Origin: Haematococcus lacustris
Lineage: Eukaryota; Chlorophyta; Chlorophyceae; Chlamydomonadales; Haematococcaceae
Assembly (NCBI GenBank): GCA_030144725.1
Contig: JASKMD010000008.1
Coordinates: 3,437,400 to 3,501,399 of the forward strand
Length of the DNA: 64,000 nucleotides
Direction of reading: 5' to 3'
Position 1 is the first letter of the stretch. Every line of letters begins with the position of its first letter. A program made the translations under genes and the position numbers. Of this stretch, positions 53,501-64,000 are shown one piece after another. Under the pieces are notes generated by a model, which was not told the origin of the DNA, searched no databases, and was given only the letters and a program-made list of their open reading frames with translations.

Positions 53501-55273
53501 ACTGAATAACAAGGATGATGACAATGCAAGGTGCATGTCATGACACGCTTAATGGTGTTGCAATGCTCATGTCACCATGCAGTGGATGGCGCATGGAGGA
53601 CTACAAGCACTGGTTTGTGAACTTCTCCCCCATCGTGTTGCGGGGCAACCTTTTGCCAGAGCCCTACCGTGGGTTGTGGACAGCCTTGGAGGGCGCTATG
53701 CTGCACTACTTGACACCAGGTAATTTGCACACCAACATTTACAGGCACGATCCCTCTGCATGATGACTAACTCATACATAGCTTAGTGTATTTGTCTGCC
53801 CAATTCAGGCTCGGAGAACAGCGCCACACCTGAGGGGATGGAAGCAGGCTATGCACATCTGAAGACCTATGCAGCCAGGTTGGAGCGCTGCCGCCGTGAT
53901 CCTCTGCTTCCAGCAGCGCATGGCGACAACAAAGACAAGCTGTCTGTGCCTACTGACCAAGTCTGCCCAAACCTCCACACAACGGCCTGCAGGTGAGAGT
54001 TTAAACAGTAGCATGCAGGCCAACCATACCCATCAACAATGCATGCATGCTGCAGGCAGACCATGCATCAACATGGTATCATGGCTGTGTTGTGCACAGG
54101 CTGTTCATGCAAGAGTGCAATGTGGGCAGGACATTCCTGTTTGGCGAGCTCTGGATCGAGCGAGACCTGCATGACTTGAAGTCCATCACCACCAGCGGCA
54201 TTCCTGGAGCCCAGCTGGATGCCCACATTGCCATGCGGGTAGCCGGGCATAACGCCAGCAAGAGGCTGCTTGACCGGGCTGAGCCAGAGGCACAGCAGGA
54301 CTACAAGGCCCGCCTGAAGGATGAGTTGACACAGGACGGGCAGCAGGCCCTGCTGCTGGGAGCGGGCAGCGCAGAGTGCCCACTGCAGAACAGCCCGGGT
54401 GCCATGATGAGGGGCTGCATGAAGGCAGTCCAGGATCTGCAGAACAGCGACGCGGCCACCCCATGGCGCACATGGCACGTCAAGCAGGTGTTCGGTGAGG
54501 TCTTAACCCAAGGAGAGGCAGAGGAGGAGGCCAAGGAGGCTCGACGGGTCGCTGACCCTGCACCCCCGTATCCAGTGCGGTACTACCAGCGGGCAGACTG
54601 CAATGACACCATTGTGTTCAGCAGTGTGTACAAACGCCCCTCAACCCGCAACAACACCTGGGTCAGCATCCGGTTCAGGCTCGATGACGACAAGTGGACC
54701 ATTTGGGCTGGCCATGTGCAGTTCTGGGTTCGTTTGGAGCACCCCAAGCTGCCTGGGGTGTTCCTACGCCTAGCAGTCAGCCGCATCTACTTGACACGCC
54801 CTACATCCCACCCCTCATGCTTGGCAGCAACTGGCCAGGCTGTCCCCGTGCCACAGCAGGCAGCAGGAGCTGGAGCAGCGGCTGGGGCAGGAGGTCAGGG
54901 GGGGGGAGAGCCACCAGGAGACGGGGATGCAGGAGGGGCTGCTGGGCCCAGCGGTATAGGTGGGCCACAGCAGCACAGGTCAGCAAAGCGTGGGGTGGAG
55001 CAGGCAGCAGCGGAGGCAGCCAGCACAGGTGGCACCAGGAAGTCCCAGAGGCTCGCAGCCGGTGCATCACAGCGTCAGGCTGACCCCCTTCCACCTGTTG
55101 AGGGGCGCCCGCAGCAGTCAGCCATGGGCAGCATGCACCAGGGCTATGGAGATCAGCATTGGTATATGTTTGATGCCACCAAGATCTTCACAGTCTTTGT
55201 GACCAGCTTTGAGCATGGGGAGGGCTACGGCCGTATGTTCTTTGTGCCAGCGCACAGCCTCAGCCGCAGCTAG
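50597..55273 (+). CDS. Gene Z: Plavaka/CACTA-like transposase with N-terminal zinc finger
   Basis: Eleven exons, GT-AG, phases agreeing throughout: 50597-50785, 50922-51421, 51513-51788, 51891-51967, 52056-52208, 52306-52714, 52867-53014, 53113-53456, 53583-53719, 53809-53992, 54100-55273 (TAG); 1196 aa. Exon 1 has a C2H2-type finger FQCLVCGESG...MRTHCSKHH. Exon 2 is Gly/Asp-rich with a collagen-like GGPGGPGG run. Then TAHFMIGVDWMTMGKNGTW and VGVILLRLLDVPAEVCGKRA (position of the first catalytic Asp and following strands in CACTA-type transposases), CYNCN, HLVPVYHSFMYGLLKHQLEW (relatives have an Asp-x-x-H here), DYKHWFVNFSPIVLRGNLLP and YRGLWTALEGAMLHYLTPG, and PNLHTTACRLFMQECNVGRT with FLFGELWIERDLHDLK, which match the late helical region. 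The second catalytic position may be lost. Assignment to CACTA/Plavaka is by pattern; subfamily uncertain. Confidence 0.78.
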
Positions 55274-55439
55274 TCATACATCAATCACGGTGCTGCACCA
55301 AGTAAGCACGGATTACAGAATAGATGCTCGTAATGCTGTTCCTGTTCTGTGGTTGCCGGGGCTGCGTCACTGTCATGTTGCTGCTGCTGCCACTGTCACA
55401 CCATCAGCTACTAGTGATAGGATGCCTTAACTACCTAGC

Positions 55440-56540
55440 GGAGGACCTGCAGGACCCTGTAGGCGTGCGGCAAGACCCTGTAGACGTGTGTCCCAGAACC
55501 CTGTAGGCGTGCGGCAAGACCCTGTAGACGTGTGTCGCAGGACCCTGTAGGCGTGCGGCAGAACCCTGTAGACGTGTGTCGTAGGACCCTGTAGCCGTGC
55601 GGCAGAACCCTGTAGTCGTGTGTCGCAGGACACTGTAGGCGTGCGGCAGAACCCTGTAGACGTGTGTCGCAGGACCCTGTGGCCGTGGGGCAGAACCCTG
55701 TAGACTAATGTCATAGGACACTGTAGGCGTGCGGAAGAACCCTGTAAACAAATGTCGCAGGACCCTGTAGGCGTGCGGCAGAACCCTGTAGTCGAGTGTC
55801 GCAGGACCCTGTAGGCGTGCGGCAGGACCCTGTAGCCAAACGTCGCAGGACCCTGTAGGCGTGCGGCAGAACCCTGTAGACGTGTGTCGCAGGACCCTGT
55901 AGCCGTGCGGCAGAACCCTGCAGTCGTGTGTCGCAGGACCCTGTAGGCGTGCGGCAGAACCCTGTAGACGTGTGTCGCAGGACCCTGTAGCCGTGCGGCA
56001 GAACCCTGTAGACGTGTGTCGCAGGACCCTGTAGCCGTGCGGCAGAACCCTGTAGTCGTGTGTCGCAGGACCCTGTAGGCGTGCGGCAGAACCCTGTAGT
56101 CGTGTGTCGCAGGACCCTGTAGGCGTGCGGCAAAACCCTGTAGACGTGTGTCGCAGGACCCTGTAGGCGTGCGGCAGAACCCTGTAGACGTGTGTCGCAG
56201 AACCCTGTAGCCGTGCGGCAGAACCCTGTAGTCGTGTGTCGCAGAACCCTGTAGGCGTGCGGCAAAACCCTGTAGACGTGTGTCGTAGGACCCTGTAGGC
56301 GTGCGGCAGAACCCTGTAGACGTGTGTCGTAGGACCCTGTAGGCGTGCGGCAGAACCCTGTAGACGTGTGTCGCAGGACCCTGTAGGCGTGCGACAGAAC
56401 CCTGTAGACGTGGGTAACAGGACCCTGTGGCCGTGCGGCAGAACCCTGTAGACTAATGCAGCAGGACCCTGTAGCCGTGCGGCAGAACCCTGTGGCTTAG
56501 GACTCTGTACAGGGTTGGTAGGACCCTGTACAGGGTTAGG
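55440..56540 (-). repeat. CAGGGTCCTG array, right, inverted
   Basis: About 48 half-units: CAGGACCCTGTAGGCGTGCG alternating with GCAGAACCCTGTAGACGTGTG. Reverse complement of the left array consensus. Ends in two AGGACCCTGTACAGGGTT palindromes. Confidence 0.95.
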
Positions 56541-56693
56541 TAACTTTTCAAATAGTTATAACATCGCAGCAACTTGGAGTTTTTCAATGATTACAACGGC
56601 GATGAGTCGGCCTTTCATGGGGCTATCTGCAGTATGTCTCCCGGGAAGAAATGACGTAGGCGACTTCCGGCCTTAATCGGCGCGAGTGAGTAC

Positions 56694-57522
56694 TGGCTGG
56701 TGTGACCAGTACTGGCTGGCTGGCTGTGACCAGTACTGGCTGGCTGTGACCAGTACTGGTTTGGTGTGACCAGTACTGGCTGGGTGTGACCAGTACTGGC
56801 TGGCTGTGACCAGTACTGGCTGGCTGTGACCAGTACTGGCTGGCTGTGACCAGTACTGGCTGGCTGTGACCAGTACTGGCTGGCTGGCTGTGACCAGTAC
56901 TGGCTGGCTGGCTGTGACCAGTACTGGCTGGCTGTGACCAGTACTGGCTGGGTGTGACCAGTACTGGCTGGTGTGACCAGTACTGGCTGGCTGTGACCAG
57001 TACTGGCTGGCTGTGACCAGTACTGGCTGGCTGTGACCAGTACTGGTTGGCTGTGACCAGTACTGGCTGGCTGGCTGTGACCAGTACTGGCTGGCTGTGA
57101 CCAGTACTGGCTGGGTGTGACCAGTACTGGCTGGCTGTGACCAGTACTGATTGGCTGTGACCAGTACTGGTTGGCTGTGACCAGTACTGGCTGGCTGTGA
57201 CCAGTACTGGCTGGTGTGACCAGTACTGGCTGGCTGGCTGTGACCAGTACTGGCTGGCTGTGACCAGTACTGGTTTGGTGTGACCAGTACTGGCTGGGTG
57301 TGACCAGTACTGGTTGGCTGTGACCAGTACTGGTTGGCTGTGACCAGTACTGGTTGGCTGTGACCAGTACTGGTTGGCTGTGACCAGTACTGGCTGGCTG
57401 TGACCAGGTACTGGCTGGGTGTGACCAGTACTGGTTGGCTGTGACCAGTACTGGTTGGCTGTGACCAGTACTGGCTGGCTGTGACCAGTACTGGCTGGCT
57501 GTGACCAGTACTGGTTGGCTGT
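56694..57522. repeat. CCAGTACTGG palindrome array 2
   Basis: About 41 units with the same 20-bp consensus and the same orientation as array 1. Confidence 0.95.
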
Positions 57523-57524
57523 CA

Positions 57525-57785
57525 CCAGCAGCAACAGCCGGGGGGCAGGGGAGCAGCAGCAGCATGGGGGCAGCAGTAGCAGCAGGGAGGCAGGGGGGCA
57601 GCAGCAGCCGCAACATGAGTAGGGGGGCAGCAGCTGCAGCAGTAGGGGGGCAGCAGCAGCCGCAACAGGAGTAGGGGGACAGCAGCAGCAGCAGGAGCAG
57701 GGGGGCAGCAGCAGCAGCAGGAGCAGGGGGGCAGCAGCAGCAGCAGCAGGGGGGCAGCAATAGCAGGGGGGCAACAGCAGCAGAT
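57525..57785. repeat. GCAGCA/GGGGGGCAGCAG low-complexity tract
   Basis: Interrupted (CAG)n with AGGGGGGCAGCAGC blocks. Confidence 0.85.
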
Positions 57786-59095
57786 ATAGTAGGGGCACTA
57801 TAGCACCTACCTTCCTTATGGCTGCTTGATGACTGCTGTAGGGAAGGGGGTGGGAGCGGAGGAGTGAAGGCGGGGAGGGAGGGTAGATGTGGAAGGCAGG
57901 AGGCGGGAGGCAGGGAGGCGGGAGGCAGGGAGGCGGGAGGCAGGGGGTGGGATGGGTTAGGGGCATGGGATGGGTTGGGAAGGGGCATGGGTTGGGGGCC
58001 TGGGCGGGGGTGGGGGCGGGAGAGGGAACGGGGGCCGGCGAGGATAAACTGGGAGGGGGTGGTTGCGTAGGGAAATGGAGGGGAGGTGCCCATCAGCCCT
58101 GCAACCAGGGGGCATGCAAGTGAGGTAGGGTGACCAGGTTGGGCACTGTGTTAGCTGTCACCGTGGCCTCACCTTTGTGGTCCTCCTGGCCTCCTACCTG
58201 CTCACACCAGGCAACATATCCCAAGCGCCAGTGGGGTGGGGCTGCGGTGGGGTGTGTAGTAGGGTGTAGGGAAGGGAAGGTGGGGTGAGGTGGGGGCTTG
58301 CGATGCCATGTCAATTGAAGGGTGGGAGAGGGGAAGGGTAGGCTTGACAAGTATGGGAGAGAGGGAGAGGGGGAAGGGAGGGGGTGGTGGTGGTGGTGGT
58401 GGCAAGAGGGTGGATGGGTTGGGCTTTCTCTTGGCTGCTGGGATGTCAGGGGAGAGGTGATGTGGAGGGGGGAAGTGGGGGTGGGGAGAGGTGGATGTGG
58501 AGGGACGACAAGCTGGGCGATGGAGGTGGGCGTGGAAAAGGGGAGGAAAAGGGCAAGGGTGTGACGATCAACCCTGCAGCGGGACAAGGGGCATGCTAGC
58601 GGTTAGTCTATGTACAGGGTGCCACATACCTGCACTCACCTTTTACAGGGGTGGGATGTATATGTGTGTAGGTGGTGAGGGTAAGGAGGCGGAGGGGGAG
58701 GAAGGCTGCTGCTGTTGACAGGGAACGGAGGGGGTAATGGGACCCGGAGGGGGACGGGATTATGGAGAAGCGGGGGAGGGGAGGTAGAGGAGGAAGGGGA
58801 GGAGAGGGAAGGGCCATGGGTAGGGCGACAGAAGTGGGGAACAAGGGAGGGAGGGCATTGATAGTCTCAGTTGTAGGCACACAAGACCTGCGGCAACGGT
58901 GTGACAATTTGTCAACGGAAGCAAACATGGGACATGGGTAGTGGATGCACTCACCAATAAAGTAGGGAGATAGTAGAGCTGGCAGATGGAGGGGCAGGTG
59001 TAGCAGCCATCCAGTACAACACACCATTCTTTGTCCTCACCTCAGTAGGAAGCGCGGAGTGGGAGAGTAGGGCTGGGCTGGGCTGGGCTGGGCGT
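57786..59095. other. G-rich low-complexity DNA; no gene supported
   Basis: Purine-rich on the plus strand, with internal similarity: GGATGTCAGGGG(A/G)GAGGTGATG at about 58441 and 59490, and CCTGCA(A/G)C...GGGGCATGC at about 58098 and 58573. Minus-strand Pro/Ser/Thr frames look compositional. Possibly introns of a gene with very short exons, but none could be joined. Confidence 0.5.
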
Positions 59096-59112
59096 GTCCT
59101 TGCTGGTTGCTG

Positions 59113-59311
<199 letters not shown>

Positions 59312-59790
59312 AAGAAGGTGGGGGGTGGGAGGGAGGGGAAGGTGGTGGTAGTGATGCCGAGGTATCAGGGTAGGTTGGTGATGGGTGAAAGAGCCAAGGT
59401 TGGTGATGGGTGAAAGAGCCAAGGTAGGGTTGAGCGTCAAGGGTGGGGTGGGCTCTCTGGGGTGGTCTGCTGGGGTAAGGGAGGGGGCTGGGATGTCAGG
59501 GGGGAGGTGATGGGGAGGGGGGAAGCGGGGGTTGGGGAGAGGTGAAAGTGGAATTGGTGGGACAGGGTAGGGAAGGGGACTTGTAGCCACCTGTGGAGAC
59601 CTGGGGAGGGAGGGAGGGAGGGAGGGAGGGGGGGAGGAAGGGGAGTGAAAGGGGAAGGAGGGTAAAGGGATGTGGACCTGTGGCAAGGAGGTGACGGGTT
59701 ATCAAAGGAGGAGTAATGTATTTGATGCACAAGGGGCAGGGAAGATGGGCTCGGAGATGGTGGTTACATGTCAAGGCAAAAAGGTGGGTC
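59312..59790. other. G-rich low-complexity DNA
   Basis: Contains a 31-bp direct repeat GGTTGGTGATGGGTGAAAGA... (about 59370 and 59398) and (GGGA)n at about 59606-59630. Confidence 0.6.
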
Positions 59791-59808
59791 GCTCCATGTG
59801 AAGCGCTA

Positions 59809-59856
59809 CATTACCTCGCAACGCATTCGCTACGCGCAAAGCGTGGCGAGGTAATG
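59809..59856. repeat. Inverted repeat / potential hairpin
   Basis: CATTACCTCGC and GCGAGGTAATG (11 bp) separated by 26 bases, with inner CGC...GCG pairing. It lies at the border between the G-rich and C-rich halves. Confidence 0.7.
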
Positions 59857-60240
59857 CACCGTGTATTTGGCGTGGTCTGAATTGGCTGAGACGGCTGTTG
59901 GCTAAGATCTCGAGGTTGCGAGATTGGCTAGGAGGCTGGCCTCTACATGAGATGTGGCTGCCCGGCTGCACTGTTGCTGCCTGGCTGCGATGTGGCGATG
60001 TGGCGATGTTGCGTGGTCTGCAAGGGAAGGCTGGCTTCGTGGCCGCCTGGCTACCTAGATGCGGGTCGCGAAATGAGGGCAGCGAGGCTGCAGGGCTGCG
60101 AGGTGGACTTCTTGGCGCTGTCCTGTAACCCTATCCTCAACGCTAAGTCATTTGCTGCCACCAGCTGCAGCTACGTTCCTACCATGACTAGAATCGACGC
60201 GTTAATGACTACGTCGTGTTCTCCGAGTTCGTGCCGCCAT
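59857..60240. other. Non-repetitive stretch; nothing recognised
   Basis: Includes short word repeats (GGCTGCGATGTGGCGATGTGGCG). Short open frames without domains. Confidence 0.4.
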
Positions 60241-62150
60241 TGACGGCCCTTCGCATCCCCACCCCACCCCGCCACCGATACCTAGGCCAGAATAGGGTTA
60301 CCAAAGGTTTTGCGCATCCACGACTCAATCTCGCAGCCAGTCTTGCAGCCTCGCTGCCCTCGAATCGCGACCCTCATCTGGTGGGCATTTCCGCAGCCAG
60401 CCAGCCTCGTACTCATTTTTACAGCCACGCAGCGCCGAACCTCGCAACTAGTGTTACATGCCTAGCCACGAAGCACTTACTCCTAATTCTAGCCAAACCA
60501 TTGCCATGCCCCTTCTGCTGCAGGTCTGACGGTCATAGTCTCTTTTCCTTCCCCCCCACTCTTACTTCCTCTCATCCAGCAGCCCTCATCAAAAGCATGC
60601 CAGACGGCAGCATGAGGAGGCACAGTAACGGAACAGTTTTTCACCCCCCCCTCTCCCTGACCGTGACGGACAGGTTGAGACTACCCACCCCACCCTACCA
60701 TTCCCTTCCCCATCCCACTAGGTGAGCCTGCATTCCTTGCTGTCTTTCATCGCAAGCACGTACCTTCTGTTTACTGCAGGTCAGAGTCACTGCTGCCCCT
60801 CGCCCCTTCCCCCTAACTTATCACCACCACCTCCAACTCCGCCACCTCACCTACTTCTCCCCTACCCCTACCCCTCCCCCCATACCCGGCTGCCACCTCT
60901 CTACCCTACCCAGCAGCCAGTAGCAAGGCTTTTCCACCACCTCCCCTTACCCCTCCCCATTGCAACCACCCTCTCCCCTCCCCATTGCAACCTCTTCCCC
61001 CCTTCCTTTCCACGCATCCTCCATGTGCCAGTCCCTTCCATTTGACATGACATCGCTGCCCTCACCCCACCACCAACTTCTCCTCACCCCCCACCATCTT
61101 TGCGCAACCCTCATCCCACTTCCCCATCACAAGGATTAAGGTAAGAGCAAACTAGGAGCATGGAGCAGCACTGTGTAAGCATGTGAGTGGCTAGCCCCCT
61201 CTCTTGCACCTACCTAACCGCCAGCCCATGTTTGCTGCAGCGGCACACCCAATCCCCACCCCACACACCACCCCACCCTCATAACCTACCCTCCTAACCT
61301 ACTTCCCCCCTCCCTACCCCCTTCGTCTCCCTGCCCCTTTGGTCCCTTCCTTCCTCCTGCTAATGAGTGGCTATTGATGGCCACAGGTAATCCAGTCAGT
61401 GAGTGGCTACTGGCAAGTGGCTAGGGCTCAGTGCCCACACCAAGCTTCCTAACTCACGTGCACGCCCCTTGGCTGTAGGTCGGATGGGCACCTCCCCGCC
61501 CCTTCTTACTCCCACAGCTCAGCCCCGGCCCCGCCCAGCCCAGCCCAATCAAGCCTCTACTCTACCCTCTACTCTACTCTACCCTCACCATCCTACTCTA
61601 CCCTCGCACCCTACTTTCCCCTTCCCCTTCCACCTCCCCCTTCTACCCCCTGACATCGCAGACACCTGCCCTCCCCTCCCCCGCCCTTGCCCCCGACCCC
61701 GCCCCCCCTACTCCCGCCTTCCTACCCCCTACCCGCGCCCCCGCCCAGCCCAGCCCCACTGACCACCACCAACTACACCACTCACCTGGAGCAGGCAGGG
61801 GTCGGTCGCTGTGTGGTGAGTGCTGCTGCTGCTGCTACAGCTACATCTCACAACCCGTGCGCCTATGTCCCCTATGGGCCCCTGTGCCCCCATATGCGCA
61901 CTGTACGAGCAGTCCGGAGGCAGTCTCCCCTTCCTCTATCCCCTCCCTCCCCCTCCCTTTCAGTTCCCTTTCCTTCACGTGGCATGGCAGCCACCACCTC
62001 ACCCCGCCAATGCTCTCCTACCCACCCCCTCCCCTCCCCATTGCAACCTTCGCCCCCTCCCACCATCCTCCTCCCACACCACAGAGGGGCGGTGGCATGG
62101 AGCAGCAACCCTCCCCAGCCAGGCAGCAAGTGCGAAAGGCGAAAGGCGAG
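60241..62150. other. C-rich low-complexity DNA; no gene supported
   Basis: Pyrimidine-rich on the plus strand, the mirror of 57.8-59.8 kb. Repeated CCCCTCCCCATTGCAACC (about 60951, 60977, 62034) and several CTGCAG motifs preceded by pyrimidine tracts that could be 3' splice sites (about 60521, 60777, 61239), but no exon chain could be built. Confidence 0.5.
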
Positions 62151-62283
62151 TAGTTAGCAGCGTGCAGGCAGTAGGTCTCTCCACTCTGCTGCCGGCACCA
62201 CTCAGTAGCGTGCTCATGCTGCTTGCCACTGATGCTGCTAATGTGCTTGCTGATCCAAACCAAGCTCTTGCCTGCTTTCAGTG

Positions 62284-62400
62284 AGAGTGCTGGTTGCCAG
62301 CCAGTGCTGGTTGCAGACCAGTGCTGGTTGCCAGCCAGTGCTGGTTGCAAACCAGTGCTGGTTGTAAACCAATGCTGGTCACAGCCAGTGCTGGTTACAT
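62284..62400. repeat. Degenerate CCAGTGCTGG array
   Basis: Six or so 18-20-bp units GCCAGTGCTGGTTGC..., the G/A variant of the CCAGTACTGG family, adjoining the right inverted arm. Confidence 0.85.
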
Positions 62401-62705
62401 CCCAGTGCAGGATGCCTCACAGTAATGTGTGTCATGCATTGTAGTCATTGGGTCCAGTAGAGCATTGTATGTAAGATTAATCTGTGTTACTTCGCTTAGG
62501 GGCTGGAGCGTGGACGAGTACCTTCATTACCTCAAGGTCGTTGGACCCTATTAAGAAGAGGGCGTTGACTTAGGTCAACCAGCACATGAGATTGTGGAGG
62601 GTGTTAGTTGGCGCTACATAGCTTGATGATTGTATGGCGCTGTGTGCTATGTGATAACCAGGAGTGGGTCATGGCATATGCATGTTGTCCTCATGGTGAT
62701 ATGTA
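62392..62705 (+). repeat. Right inverted arm, matching 39580-39893
   Basis: Same ordered blocks as the left arm in opposite orientation. Divergence is visible (scattered substitutions and indels). Confidence 0.8.
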
Positions 62706-62924
62706 CTCTGTATACCTTGCAACATCAGTAGCTCAGTGTCACGTGTAAGTACATCCAATGGCTCTAGCCTAACGTATAATAATCTCCAACTTGGTAAATG
62801 TTTCTAAGCAAGCCCCCTCCTTCAGCCCTTCACCCAACCCTTCAGCACTTGAGGGGTCACACAGTAATGGATGAGGGTCACACTGTACTAGATAGTGTGT
62901 GTTGTCGCTGCCCTCCTAGTTGGG

Positions 62925-63705
62925 TGTCAGCCAGTACAAGTTGGGGGTCAGCCAATACTGGTTGGGTGTCAGCCAATACTGGTTGGAGGTTAGCCAGTAC
63001 TGGCTGGGGTGAACCAGTACTGGTTAAATTTTTGTAAATTTTTTAATTTGGGGGGGGGGGTGTGAACCAGTACTGGTTTGGTGTGAACCAGTACTGGCTG
63101 ATCACCAACCAGTACTGGTTTGGTGTGAACCAGTACTGGTTGGGGGTGAACCAGTACTGTTTAGGAATAAACCAGTACTGTTTAGGAATAAACCAGTACT
63201 GGTTGGGAATATACCAGTACTGGTTGGGGGTAAACCAGTACTGGTTGGGAATAAACCAGTACTGGTTGGGAATAAACCAGTACTGGTTGGGAATAAACCA
63301 GTACTGGTTGGGAATAAACCAGTACTGGTTGGGAATAAACCAGTACTGGTTGGGAATAAACCAGTACTGTTTGGGAATAAACCAGTACTGTTTAGGAATA
63401 TACCAGTACTGTTTAGGAATATACCAGTACTGGTTGGGAATAAACCAGTACTGGTTGGGAATAAACCAGTACTGGTGGGAATAAACCAGTACTGGTTGGG
63501 AATAAACCAGTACTGGTTGGGGGTAAACCAGCAACGGTTGGGAATAAACCAGTACTGGTTGGGAATAAACCAGTACTGGTTGGGAATAAACCAGTACTGG
63601 TTGGAATAAACCAGTACTGGTTGGGAATAAACCAGTACTGGTTGGGGGTAAACCAGCAACGGTTGGGAGGCAACCAGTACTGGTTGGGGGTGGACCAGTA
63701 CTGGT
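62925..63705. repeat. CCAGTACTGG palindrome array 3
   Basis: About 36 units, mainly 20-bp AATAAACCAGTACTGGTTGG. A G-run of 10 follows TTTTTAATTTG at about 63050. Frames reading NQYWLGI on both strands are spurious. Confidence 0.95.
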
Positions 63706-64000
63706 TTTCTCGTATCTCCTCAGCCCGATTTTTCCTCGATTTTAGGTTTACACCCCCATTCTTAGAACCGCTAAAAAATACAATCCATCAAGCCACTTTG
63801 TCAAAAAATTCAACTTTTCTCATGAACTTTTCTGCGAGTGGTGTGTGTGGTGTGTGTTGTAACCAAGCGTGTAGATGTTGGTGTTGGTCTTTTGTCAGGA
63901 GGCCAGCTGTGCGACCCGACTCGTCGTGGACCGCTACGTGTTGCACTAAGTCGTGCCGTGGCATAATGGGCTCCCCCGTGCTGAGGCTCATCGCGGGGTC
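63706..64000 (-). other. Window edge with a short unassigned frame
   Basis: Minus frame 63991-63788 reads MSLSTGEPIMPRHDLVQHVA to FMRKVEFFDKVA. It is protein-like in composition but has no recognised family, and may continue beyond the window. Confidence 0.3.

Larger units (their letters stand above)
40760..56540. mobile_element. Proposed giant CACTA/Plavaka-like DNA transposon
   Basis: Core genes X, Y and Z (transposase) are flanked by large arrays of CAGGGTCCTG-type repeats: plus orientation on the left (40960-42745), reverse complement on the right (55440-56510). Both outer edges carry AGGACCCTGTACAGGGTCCT-like palindromes (40765-40821, 40952-40971; 56490-56538). Inverted subterminal repeat arrays are a hallmark of CACTA (EnSpm) elements, where they bind transposase. 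Exact ends and target duplication were not found, so the boundaries are approximate. Confidence 0.55.

Noticed and set aside
56615..58093. 492-codon minus frame with SQPVLVTASQYW repeats
   Set aside because: Follows the 20-bp CCAGTACTGG array and CAG-rich tract; no independent coding signal.

Overview
The window is nuclear DNA of a GC-rich chlorophyte green alga, probably volvocalean (Haematococcus-like at best guess; the species cannot be fixed from sequence alone). The reasons are GT-AG introns in every real gene, an algal-style transit peptide on FolD, very long uninterrupted microsatellites inside introns, and many green-algal mobile elements. A 500-base N run at 22209-22708 marks an assembly gap. 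Most long open frames here are microsatellite artefacts. The real genes are multi-exon and were assembled by hand from splice sites with matching phases.

Layout. 0.5-5.1 kb (minus): a histidine-phosphatase (phosphoglycerate-mutase-like) gene. 5.5-10.2 kb (minus): one fairly intact and three broken pieces of a TnpB/Fanzor-like RuvC nuclease family. 11.3-16.9 kb (plus): a six-exon FolD (methylene-THF dehydrogenase/cyclohydrolase) whose fourth intron holds 2.8 kb of pure (GCAG)n. 17.2-19.1 kb: an inverted-repeat element and another Fanzor-like copy, so near-identical nuclease copies bracket FolD as direct repeats. 19.9-22.2 kb (plus): the 5' half of SRP72, cut off by the gap. 22.7-25.5 kb: little that can be supported.

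25.5-38.8 kb is a nest of transposons: a small element with perfect 62-bp inverted repeats split by a decayed Ty3/Gypsy-like LTR element (5-bp target duplication), a decayed hAT transposase gene, a LINE-type ORF (RNase H, zinc knuckle, PD-(D/E)XK-like motif), and a second, non-autonomous LTR family arranged LTR-internal-LTR-internal, followed by a duplicated piece of the LINE.

39.5-62.7 kb looks like one very large mobile unit. Three multi-exon genes lie in its core: X (minus, 2-oxoglutarate/Fe(II) oxygenase-like C-terminus), Y (minus, acidic and Ala-rich, unknown) and Z (plus, about 1196 aa, zinc finger plus Plavaka/CACTA-like transposase). Y and Z are divergent from a 250-bp spacer. The trio is flanked by arrays of CAGGGTCCTG-type repeats in opposite orientation, as in subterminal repeats of CACTA elements, then by arrays of the palindrome CCAGTACTGG. 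Homologous inverted arms of about 310 bp lie 22.5 kb apart. A 1-kb hAT element with a perfect 8-bp duplication sits in an exon of gene X. From 57.5 to 62.2 kb the DNA is low-complexity, G-rich on the left and C-rich on the right; the window ends in another CCAGTACTGG array.
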